Shown here one piece after another: positions 6,947-13,109 of a stretch of DNA of 16,462 bases. This stretch comes from an uncultured Collinsella sp. GTDB lineage: Bacteria > Actinomycetota > Coriobacteriia > Coriobacteriales > Coriobacteriaceae. The stretch spans positions 1 to 16,462 of the forward strand of contig URUC01000040.1 in assembly GCA_900550965.1 (NCBI GenBank). Direction: 5' to 3'. The notes beneath the pieces were generated by a model that searched no databases, was not told where the DNA came from, and worked only from the letters and a program-made list of their open reading frames with translations. A program made the position numbers and the translations under genes. Position 1 is the first letter of the stretch. The number at the start of each line of letters is the position of its first letter.

Positions 6947-7948
6947 CTATCGGGATTCGGCGTAGGGTTTTGTTGTCGGAATGCCGCAACCGCGCATCAT
7001 AGTGCCAAACTCTTCGACATCATATGTGTCCGAGAGTTTGAAATGAATGACGTTATGACCCATGGCGCGCAAGTTCGCATCGCGCAATAAGGCGGCTCGA
7101 TAGGTTTTTGCCGCAGCATGTTCCAAATCTTTTTGAGTTTCGTCCTCAAACTTACCCAAACCATGAAGCTCTGCCAACATCCATGACCCATCTGGCATCT
7201 GCCAACCATAATCTGCCAGATAATAGCCGGCGCTTCCTGGCCGAGCAATCTCAACCTGAAGCTCAGGCGCAGCGACGCCAGCAAGGATCATTGCCGCTCG
7301 CGCCTCGGACTCTCCCCCGTTATCAGACCTTCCGTCCATATACTCGAACACGCCAAACGCACGGGAGATGCCATGCAAACCGCGGCAATTGGCCTGCGCA
7401 TACGCACGCAGCTCCTCGCGGTCGACATCATACTCGCGAGCCAATCCATCGACGTAGCCAAGCGCATACCGAAATGCACTCGTGCGGGCAATATCGACCA
7501 CCGTCCGATAGGGGTCTGTCAGCGTAAACGGGCCGAGCCGCCATACCTCACCCGGGCGCCATCGACGATACTCAACGAACTCATATGTATCGCGCCTGGT
7601 AGATCTCGGCAACAACATCTGAACGGCATTAAGCAGCGAGCAAGCGGAGCCGATACCGTACAGCAGTGCCGCCGTTGAACCGCAGAAAATAGCATCCGGC
7701 TCGACGGCCGCAATAGCAGATGCAAGCTGGAAAATGCGGGCTTCCACGTCAAGGTGGTTCCAATAAACAGGATCGGCGTACACATGGTTATAGAGTCGAA
7801 TTAAAAGCTCTCCTTGCATAAGCTCACGCGCGCGCCGCTCATCCCAAGGATCAATCGTTATCAATAGCTGCTCGTCATGATGAATCCCGAGAGCGGAAAA
7901 CAGCATCTTGGCATATGACTTCGGAAAATGTTTAGCCTTATTGGACAT
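6947..7948 (-). CDS. AbiEi-like / DUF559-like protein (putative PD-(D/E)XK fold), orphan
   Basis: The 333-residue product resembles a group common in actinobacteria with an AbiEi-antitoxin-like N-terminal half and a Vsr/DUF559-like nuclease C-terminal half. The N-terminal half includes AIFCGSTAALLYGIG near 86-100. The C-terminal half has candidate PD-(D/E)XK residues Glu213 or Glu215 (GGESEAR), Asp246 (YYLADYGW) and Glu260 followed by His262 (LAELHGLGKF), ending with RAMGHNVIHF, which resembles the closing strand of DUF559 domains. Substrate and role are unknown. No partner toxin gene is adjacent. The start is uncertain: ATG at 7948, ATG at 7960 and TTG at 7969 all lack a strong ribosome site, and 7948 (after GGGGCGGGTC) was chosen. 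The gene is alone and flanked by the palindromic repeats. The family call is from motif memory, not a search. Confidence 0.6.
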   Translation of the reverse strand: MSNKAKHFPKSYAKMLFSALGIHHDEQLLITIDPWDERRARELMQGELLIRLYNHVYADPVYWNHLDVEARIFQLASAIAAVEPDAIFCGSTAALLYGIGSACSLLNAVQMLLPRSTRRDTYEFVEYRRWRPGEVWRLGPFTLTDPYRTVVDIARTSAFRYALGYVDGLAREYDVDREELRAYAQANCRGLHGISRAFGVFEYMDGRSDNGGESEARAAMILAGVAAPELQVEIARPGSAGYYLADYGWQMPDGSWMLAELHGLGKFEDETQKDLEHAAAKTYRAALLRDANLRAMGHNVIHFKLSDTYDVEEFGTMMRGCGIPTTKPYAESR

Positions 7949-8232
7949 GACCCGCCCCATAACCGTCAAGAACGAGTGGACGCCTTTACGCTATCGCAGA
8001 ACGGCATTTAAATACCTTGCCAAAAGCTGACCAAAAGCTTGACGTCGCAGGTCAGGGCTTCAGAAAATATTTCCACTCTCGGTAGACGGTCACTACGACC
8101 CTCCCAACGGCATCAAAATCCCACCTTACAAATAGTTGCGGTGAAATACGGACTACATAGGCCAAATAAGCCAAAAAACAGTCCGTATTTCACCGCAACT
8201 TAGGAGGGAATACGAGGTCCCCGGCATGTATA
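7949..8232. other. Intergenic region with tandem 11-mers and repeat copy 2
   Basis: No gene is visible between the AbiEi-like start and the tRNA terminator. Two near-identical tandem units (CCAAAAGCTGA at 8020 and CCAAAAGCTTGA at 8031) lie upstream of the AbiEi-like gene and could be an operator or promoter element. Palindromic repeat copy 2 occupies 8134-8200. A confident promoter was not found. Confidence 0.5.
8134..8200. repeat. Palindromic intergenic repeat, copy 2
   Basis: Perfect 21-bp arms (8134-8154 and 8180-8200) carry the same GTTGCGGTGAAATACGGACT core as copy 1. The 25-base loop differs in sequence. Downstream bases TAGGAGGG mirror the bases before copy 1, giving the longer 30-bp inverted match between the two copies. 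Confidence 0.9.
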
Positions 8233-8270
8233 TGAAAATGGCTCTGGTCCCAAAAGGAATCAGAGCCATT
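8233..8270 (-). terminator. Rho-independent terminator of the tRNA operon
   Basis: Arms AATGGCTCTG (8237-8246) and CAGAGCCATT (8261-8270) are perfect inverted repeats. Four further pairs form inside (TTCC with GGGA around TTTT) past one mismatch. On the minus strand the hairpin runs into ATTTTC. It begins 12 nt after the tRNA-Gly 3' end, in the right orientation. Confidence 0.8.
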
Positions 8271-8281
8271 CATCTATCTTG

Positions 8282-8355
8282 TGGAGCGGGCGACGGGAAT
8301 CGAACCCGCGTCATCAGCTTGGAAGGCTGGGGTTCTACCATTGAACTACGCCCGC
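8282..8355 (-). tRNA. tRNA-Gly (anticodon TCC)
   Basis: The minus strand folds as a 74-nt cloverleaf with an encoded CCA. The acceptor stem is GCGGGCG with CGCCCGC, then discriminator T. The D-arm is GTTC with GAAC, the anticodon loop is CTTCCAA (anticodon at 8321-8323), and the T-arm contains GGTTCGATTCC. The outermost pair of the anticodon stem is a C-A mismatch, where I recall T-A in related tRNA-Gly genes. It lies 6 nt after tRNA-Pro and is probably cotranscribed with it. Confidence 0.96.
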
Positions 8356-8361
8356 AAGATA

Positions 8362-8438
8362 TGGTCGGGACGACAGGATTTGAACCTGCGACATCCTGCT
8401 CCCAAAGCAGGCGCGCTACCAAACTGCGCCACGTCCCG
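8362..8438 (-). tRNA. tRNA-Pro (anticodon TGG)
   Basis: The minus strand folds as a 77-nt cloverleaf with encoded CCA. The acceptor stem is CGGGACG with CGTCCCG and discriminator A. The anticodon stem-loop is CTGCT-TTGGGAG-type with anticodon TGG, and the T-arm contains GGTTCAAATCC. It is the first gene of the tRNA pair, about 45 nt after the predicted transcription start. Confidence 0.96.
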
Positions 8439-8489
8439 AAGGTGTTGAGCAGCTAAGGTCTAAACCTTGCGTGTCCCAAAGCGAAGGAA

Positions 8490-8518
8490 ATTATAGGGGA
8501 GACTCCCCGCCTGTGCAA
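8490..8518 (-). promoter_or_regulatory. Near-consensus sigma-70-type promoter for the tRNA pair
   Basis: On the minus strand TTGCAC (8518-8513) is followed by exactly 17 bases and a perfect TATAAT (8495-8490), upstream of tRNA-Pro. The spacer holds the hairpin GGGGAGTCTCCCC, which may also slow transcription coming from brnQ, whose stop lies just upstream. Strength and spacing fit a stable-RNA promoter. Confidence 0.8.
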
Positions 8519-8529
8519 GCATTGATGCC

Positions 8530-9888
8530 TTAGCTCCTCGAATGTGCGACAAAACGACTATGGAGCAGACCGATCACAAAGGCAACCACGGCAACCGGTG
8601 CCCACGCAGCACCGATATCCGCCAGCGGCAGCACATCAAACGGCAGCCACGCGCCCGCAAAGAACGCATCGCGGACCGAGGTGATCACGCTCTGGACCGC
8701 GACAACGCCGCCGACCCAGACCCACACCTGCGGATGCGCGTCGCAAAAACCGTGCACCAGGCCCATCAGCACCAGCACGATGGCGACGGGGTACAGGGCG
8801 TTGAGCATGGGCACCGAGAACATGAGGATCACGTCGAGGCCCACGTTGGAGAGCACGCACGAAAACGCCGCGAACACAAAGGCGAGCACCGCAAAGGGAC
8901 GGCGCATGGCCTCCTCGGAAGCCCCCGCTCCCCCTTTAACCACATACGTCTCGCAGAAGTAACGAGAACAGCAGCTGATGAGGCCGATGCACACATTCAT
9001 GCAGGCGAGGAAAAAGATCGCAAAGACCACGACCGTGCCGGCAAGGCCAAAGTGCAAAGACGCCGAACGGGCGAGGATGGCGGCACCATTGGTGGCATCG
9101 GGCATCACGGTGCCGAGCTGCATACCGGCAAGGCCCAAGCCGCAGTAGATGATGGCCATGAGCACGCCGGCAATCACACCGGAACGCGAAATCTCAAAGG
9201 CCACGCGCTTGTCATCGGTAACACCCAGCTCATGGATAGTCTCGGCGATGATGATGCCAAAGGCGAGCGACGCAAGCAGGTCCATGGTCTGGTAGCCGGT
9301 CAAAAAGCCCTGCACGGCAGCACCGGCATTGTAGGGGGCCTGCGGCGCGGCAGCGGGACCCAACGGCGAGACCACGGCGGCACCCACGACCAGCACGATG
9401 AGCGCGATAAGCGCGGGGCCCGTAATGCGGCCGAGCACGCGCGTGATGACGCCCGGACGCAGCGTGAGCGCAAACGCGACGACAAAGAAGCCAACGGCAA
9501 ACACCAGGCGAGCCGTGCCGAGCGAGACGCCCTCCGGCAGCAGCGGCACCAGCATCTCGAAGGCCGTAGAGCTTGTGCGCGGAATGGCCAGGCACGGACC
9601 GATGGCCAGGTAGACCGCCGCAACGAAGAATTCGCCAAACCTAGGATGTACGCGCCCGGCAAGCTCGCGCGCCGTTCCGGCAAGCGCCACGGCGATAAAG
9701 CCCATGACGGGCAGGCCGATGGCGGCAATCAGAAAGCCGAGCATGGCGACAGGCGTGGCAGAACCTGCCTGCAGCGCCAGCAGCGGCGGGATAATGAGGG
9801 TGCCGGCGCCAAAGAGCATCGAGAACAGGGCGATGCCGACGGTGACGACATGGTCGGAGCGCAGACCGCGCGGGGCGGATGAAGCCAT
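8530..9888 (-). CDS. brnQ: BrnQ-type branched-chain amino acid:cation symporter
   Basis: This 452-residue membrane protein belongs to the LIVCS family, which imports leucine, isoleucine and valine with a cation (Na+ or H+). Near the N-terminus SMLFGAGTLIIPPLLALQAG matches the conserved first-helix region of BrnQ, and FGIIIAETIHELGVTD matches the mid-protein motif. About twelve hydrophobic helices are apparent. The ATG at 9888 follows an AAGGTGG site; upstream in-frame codons would add about 79 residues without family or membrane character. It stands alone between the selenium-operon terminator and the tRNA promoter, so it is probably monocistronic. Its own promoter must lie in the short space around 9889-9965, where TATACT/TATATA is visible but no good -35. 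The exact amino acid substrate cannot be read from sequence. Confidence 0.9.
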   Translation of the reverse strand: MASSAPRGLRSDHVVTVGIALFSMLFGAGTLIIPPLLALQAGSATPVAMLGFLIAAIGLPVMGFIAVALAGTARELAGRVHPRFGEFFVAAVYLAIGPCLAIPRTSSTAFEMLVPLLPEGVSLGTARLVFAVGFFVVAFALTLRPGVITRVLGRITGPALIALIVLVVGAAVVSPLGPAAAPQAPYNAGAAVQGFLTGYQTMDLLASLAFGIIIAETIHELGVTDDKRVAFEISRSGVIAGVLMAIIYCGLGLAGMQLGTVMPDATNGAAILARSASLHFGLAGTVVVFAIFFLACMNVCIGLISCCSRYFCETYVVKGGAGASEEAMRRPFAVLAFVFAAFSCVLSNVGLDVILMFSVPMLNALYPVAIVLVLMGLVHGFCDAHPQVWVWVGGVVAVQSVITSVRDAFFAGAWLPFDVLPLADIGAAWAPVAVVAFVIGLLHSRFVAHSRS

Positions 9889-9910
9889 GGGTCCACCTTT
9901 CGGGTCGAAG

Positions 9911-9942
9911 CAAAAACGGGACGGGCAAAAACACCCGTCCCG
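9911..9942 (-). terminator. Rho-independent terminator of the selenium operon
   Basis: Perfect 9-bp arms (CGGGACGGG with CCCGTCCCG at 9917-9925 and 9934-9942) enclose an eight-base loop and are followed on the minus strand by TTTTTG. It begins 23 nt past the aminotransferase stop and lies just upstream of brnQ. Confidence 0.9.
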
Positions 9943-9965
9943 CAAGTATATACGCTCTAGCAGCT

Positions 9966-11105
9966 TTAGCAGGCTAAATCGCACAGAGCATCGACAGCCG
10001 TGTCGACTTCTTCGGTCGTGTTGAAATACCCAAACGAGAAGCGAACGACACCCTGGCGCTCGGTCCCGAGCGCGCGGTGCATGAGCGGAGCGCAATGGGC
10101 GCCGGGGCGCGTCGCAATCCCCCACCCTTGCATGAGCGCGTCCGAGATCTCGGCAGAGTCGATATCGCCCACATTGAGTGACACGATCGCCGAGCGTGTC
10201 GGCTGGTCAAAGGCGCCGTAAAGCTTGATCTCCAGGATTTCGCGCACGCCAGCGAGAAAGCGATCCGCCAGTGCTCGCTCGTGTGCTGCGATCGCCTCGA
10301 CCCCGCCTTGTGCCTCGATAAAGTCGAGGCCGGCAGAAAGGCCCGCTATGCCGTGACCGTTGAGCGTGCCCGCCTCGAGACGCGTGGGCCACTCAAGCGG
10401 CTGCAGCGCATCGAAGCTGTGCACGCCCGTGCCGCCCATGGCCCACGGAACCACGTCAATGCCCTCCGCCACGGCCAGGCCGCCGGTCCCCTGCGGACCC
10501 ATGAGTCCCTTGTGGCCGGTAAAGCACACAACATCCAGCCCCATGGCCTGCATATCGATACGCGCCGTGCCGGCAGACTGCGAGGCATCGACGATCACCA
10601 GCGCACCGGCCGCATGGGCCATGGCCGCTACGCGCGCAATGTCGACCGCGTTGCCGGTCACATTGGAGGCGTGCGTCACCACCACGGCACGCGTACCGGG
10701 CGTGACCAGACGCTCGAGCTCATCGTAGTCGAGCGCGCCGTTCGCGTCGCAGCCCGCATGCTCAACGGTCACGCCCCGCTCTACCGTCAGGCGGTTGAGC
10801 GGACGCAGCACGGAGTTGTGCTCGAGTACCGTCGTGACCACGCGGTCGCCGGGGCGCACTACGCCATTGATGGCGGTGTTGAGCGCCGCCGTGGAGTTGG
10901 GCGTAAAGCACACATGGTCCGCCCTCGGGCAACCCAAAAGGCGCGCGAGCTTGGCACGGCAGCCATGAATCGTACGAGCGGCATCGAGGGCACCCGACGT
11001 GGCGCCGCGCCCGGCATTGCCAAGCGAGCACATCGCCTGCGTCACGGCATCGATGACCGTCTGCGGCTTGTGCATGGTCGTCGCAGCGTTATCCAGATAG
11101 ATCAT
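9966..11105 (-). CDS. Class V aminotransferase: cysteine desulfurase / selenocysteine lyase-like
   Basis: This PLP enzyme is likely to remove sulfur or selenium from cysteine or selenocysteine and pass it on as a persulfide or perselenide. It has 379 residues. It starts with MIYLDNAATT, typical of the family. His96 (LEHNS) stacks on PLP, Lys199 (TGHKG) is the Schiff-base lysine, and Cys338 in RPGAHCAP is the mobile-loop catalytic cysteine of the CsdB/SufS type. It resembles the E. faecalis EF2568 group, whose members often neighbour selD. The ATG at 11105 follows GGGAGG and overlaps the upstream stop as ATGA, so translation is coupled to the DUF3343 gene. As last gene in an operon with selD and yedF, a selenium-delivery role is favoured over housekeeping Fe-S assembly; this is inference. 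Confidence 0.88.
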   Translation of the reverse strand: MIYLDNAATTMHKPQTVIDAVTQAMCSLGNAGRGATSGALDAARTIHGCRAKLARLLGCPRADHVCFTPNSTAALNTAINGVVRPGDRVVTTVLEHNSVLRPLNRLTVERGVTVEHAGCDANGALDYDELERLVTPGTRAVVVTHASNVTGNAVDIARVAAMAHAAGALVIVDASQSAGTARIDMQAMGLDVVCFTGHKGLMGPQGTGGLAVAEGIDVVPWAMGGTGVHSFDALQPLEWPTRLEAGTLNGHGIAGLSAGLDFIEAQGGVEAIAAHERALADRFLAGVREILEIKLYGAFDQPTRSAIVSLNVGDIDSAEISDALMQGWGIATRPGAHCAPLMHRALGTERQGVVRFSFGYFNTTEEVDTAVDALCDLAC

Positions 11106-11353
11106 CGCACGACCTCCCACATATCGATCACGGTATAGCCCTCGGTGGGAACACCCGCCTCGGCGAGTTCACCGCGCAGCAGTTCCTCATCGGCAGGCAA
11201 CGCCTTCCACGCCAGACCGCAGCCGGCAGCGACCTCCCCGGGCACGGGAATCGTTCGCCCGGGAAGGCCGCGCTCAATGCACAGGGACTCGCAGCCCATG
11301 GCGGCCGCCGTGGTGGGAAACGTGATGACAAGCGCCGGGCGCTTCTCCCTCAT
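11102..11353 (-). CDS. DUF3343 protein (putative Se/S carrier-like)
   Basis: This 83-residue protein matches the DUF3343 pattern: a start-proximal strand (ALVITFPTTAAAMGCESL), a proline/glycine turn (GRTIPVPGEVAAGCGLAWKA) and a short C-terminal domain. DUF3343 proteins occur beside cysteine desulfurase-like and selenium genes and are named putative Se/S carriers, but no biochemistry is established to my knowledge. Three cysteines (in MGCESLC and AAGCGLA) could carry sulfur or selenium. The ATG at 11353 follows GGAG five bases upstream; an upstream TTG is less likely. It lies 19 nt after yedF and its TGA overlaps the aminotransferase ATG. Confidence 0.82.
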   Translation of the reverse strand: MREKRPALVITFPTTAAAMGCESLCIERGLPGRTIPVPGEVAAGCGLAWKALPADEELLRGELAEAGVPTEGYTVIDMWEVVR

Positions 11354-11372
11354 GGCAACTCCAACCAATACG

Positions 11373-11999
11373 CTACGGGCGCACGACGCGCACGGCCTGC
11401 TCCATCTTCTCCACGATCACGTACATGTTGGTGACCTCGCCCACCGCAAGCTGGTCTTTAATGCCATAGTGGTCGAGGCAGGTACCGCAGGTGAGAATCT
11501 CGACACCCTGCTCCGCCAGGCCCTTCAGGTCATCGAGCACCGGCGAGCCCTCGACGGTGAGCTTGGCGCCGCCGTTGTAGAACAACATGGTCGCAGGCAG
11601 CTCCTCCTGCTGCGTCACGGCAAAGATAAACGCCTTCATGAGCTTGTGGCCCAGCTCGTCGTCGCCACGGCCCATGCAATCGGTGTAGACGGAAATGACG
11701 AGTTTGCCCTTGCCGGCGCTGGCATCACAGAAGGCAGCGCCATCCTGCTCGGGATCGGCCACGGCAACGGCGCCAGAGGTCGCCACGGTCACGTGCCACT
11801 CGGCGTCAGAAACCTTCTCGACCGAGGCCGTGCAGCCCTTCTCCTGCGCCATCTTGGAGATGTTCTTGACGGCGGTCTCGTTATCGACCGAGGTCACGAC
11901 GGCGCCCTCGCCATCGAGCTGCTTCAGGGCTTTGAGCGTCTTGACGACGGGCAGCGGGCAGGCATCGCCCATGGCATTGACTTCAATCTTGGTAGACAT
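11373..11999 (-). CDS. yedF: Selenium metabolism protein YedF (TusA domain plus DsrE-like domain)
   Basis: The 208-residue protein has an N-terminal TusA/SirA-like domain with the CPxP motif at Cys14 (GDACPLPVVK) and a C-terminal DsrE-like domain with YTDCMGRGDDELG and LTCGTCLDHYG. This two-domain arrangement is that of the YedF selenium metabolism family, known from co-occurrence with selD and selenium-dependent molybdenum hydroxylases. TusA-like proteins relay persulfide through the CPxP cysteine, so transfer of selenium is a reasonable guess. The ATG at 11999 follows AGAAAGGA; an extension of 16 residues upstream has no TusA character. It sits 60 nt after selD and 19 nt before the DUF3343 gene. 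Confidence 0.9.
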   Translation of the reverse strand: MSTKIEVNAMGDACPLPVVKTLKALKQLDGEGAVVTSVDNETAVKNISKMAQEKGCTASVEKVSDAEWHVTVATSGAVAVADPEQDGAAFCDASAGKGKLVISVYTDCMGRGDDELGHKLMKAFIFAVTQQEELPATMLFYNGGAKLTVEGSPVLDDLKGLAEQGVEILTCGTCLDHYGIKDQLAVGEVTNMYVIVEKMEQAVRVVRP

Positions 12000-12059
12000 A
12001 GCAAATTCCTTTCTAAAGGGACCGCCCAGAACATCAGACGGTCGCATAATCGTTTTTCC

Positions 12060-13109
12060 TTAATGCACAACGCGAACGGCAGGACCACCCGGCACCGCCT
12101 CGCACACGCGACCGACGACGGCGGCGATACGTCCTTCGGCATGCAGACGACGCGAAAGCTCATCCACATCGGCAGCAGGCGCCGCGATAAGCAGGCCGCC
12201 CGAGGTCTGCGGATCGTACAGCGCATCCAACATGCCTGGCTCAAGGTCCTCGTCGGCCATCACGCGCGGGCCAAAGAAGTCCTGGTTGCGGTAGGAGCCC
12301 GCAGGGATAATGCCAAGGCGCGCCATGTCGAGCACCTGGTCAAAGAGCGGCACCGCACCCGACGCAAGCTCAACCTGCACGCCCGAGCCCTCGGCCATCT
12401 CGCATGCATGCCCGATCAGGCCAAAGCCCGTGACGTCGGTGCAGCCGTGAAGCTCGAGTCCCTCGGCCAGGCGAATCGGCGCCTCGTTGAGGGTGCGCAT
12501 CGAGTCAAACATCCGGCTGGCCTCGTCCCGCTCGATGAGCTCGCCCTTAATGGCCGTGGTGATAATGCCCGAGCCGATCGCCTTGGTCAGCAGTAACGCA
12601 TCGCCCACGCGCGCGCCGCTGTTGGCGAGCATGCGGTCGAGCGTGACAAACCCACTCACAGACAGGCCGTACTTGGGCTCGTCGTCGTTGATGGTGTGAC
12701 CGCCCGCGATGGAGCAACCCGCCTCGACGCACTTGTCGGCGCCGCCCGCCAGAATCTGACCTGCGACCTCGATGCCCAGGCAACTGGGAATGCACAGCAA
12801 GTTCATGGCATGGCTCGGCCGCCCGCCCATGGCGTAGATGTCCGACAGCGAGTTGGCCGCGGCGATCTGGCCAAACAGGAACGGGTCGTCGACCATCGGC
12901 GGAAAGAAGTCGATGGACTGCACGAGCCCCAGGTTCTCCCCTACGCGGAAGACGCTCGCATCGTCGGAGGTATCGAACCCCACGAGCAAGTTGTCATTAT
13001 GCACATTGGGTAGATCGCCCAGGACCTGGGCGAGGGCTCCGGGAGCCAACTTAGCGGCTCAACCGCTCGCGGCGGTCATAGACGTGAGCCTCATGGTGTC
13101 CTTAGCCAT
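12060..13109 (-). CDS. selD: Selenophosphate synthetase, itself a selenoprotein (in-frame TGA = Sec17)
   Basis: SelD makes selenophosphate from selenide and ATP, the selenium donor for Sec-tRNA and other uses. Read from the ATG at 13109, the 349-residue protein begins with the family N-terminus ending ...MTAASG-U-AAKLAPGAL. The TGA at 13061-13059 encodes residue 17 and is followed by Lys20; E. coli SelD has catalytic Cys17 and Lys20 at these positions. Later motifs include GFDTSDDASVF, SIDFFPPMVDDP and AANSLSDIYAMGG. The start has a strong GGAAGGGGG site and overlaps the glycosyltransferase stop by 8 nt. An annotation starting after the TGA (TTG at 13049) would drop the nucleophile and glycine-rich N-terminus. 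A selD needing Sec forms a self-sustaining loop. It is followed by yedF. Confidence 0.95.
13017..13047 (-). promoter_or_regulatory. Candidate SECIS hairpins downstream of the selD TGA
   Basis: Two adjacent hairpins follow the UGA. GGCUC-CCG-GAGCC lies at +15 to +27 (13047-13035), in the distance range of bacterial SECIS apical stems. GCCCAG-GUC-CUGGGC lies at +31 to +45 (13031-13017). The first is the better SECIS candidate by position, though it lacks the GGUCU loop seen in fdhF. Folding was by eye, so the choice is tentative. Confidence 0.5.

Larger units (their letters stand above)
6844..8208. mobile_element. Possible composite element bounded by 30-bp perfect inverted repeats
   Basis: The bases at 6844-6873 (beginning CCCTCCTAAGTTGCGG) and the complement of 8179-8208 are identical over 30 positions. 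They are the outer arms of two palindromic repeats and include ten bases beyond the core shared by the inner arms. The enclosed 1.36 kb carries a single gene on the minus strand. No transposase is inside and no target-site duplication is obvious. It may be a cargo unit between two palindromes, or two independent insertions of one repeat family. Confidence 0.35.

Noticed and set aside
6850..8200. CRISPR array
   Set aside because: There are only two repeats, each an internally palindromic unit, separated by about 1.2 kb and a gene, with no regular spacers.
8226..8456. 76-codon plus-strand frame across the tRNA genes
   Set aside because: It reads through two tRNA genes in antisense. The resulting peptide is the well-known artefact of antisense tRNA translation (GDGNRTRV, TTGFEPATS).
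8542..9882. 446-codon plus-strand frame antisense to brnQ
   Set aside because: Low-complexity, charged translation with no motif; the BrnQ frame explains the region.
13049..13109. SelD starting at the TTG after the TGA
   Set aside because: This would remove the catalytic residue 17 and Lys20, and it has no good ribosome-binding site, unlike the ATG at 13109.
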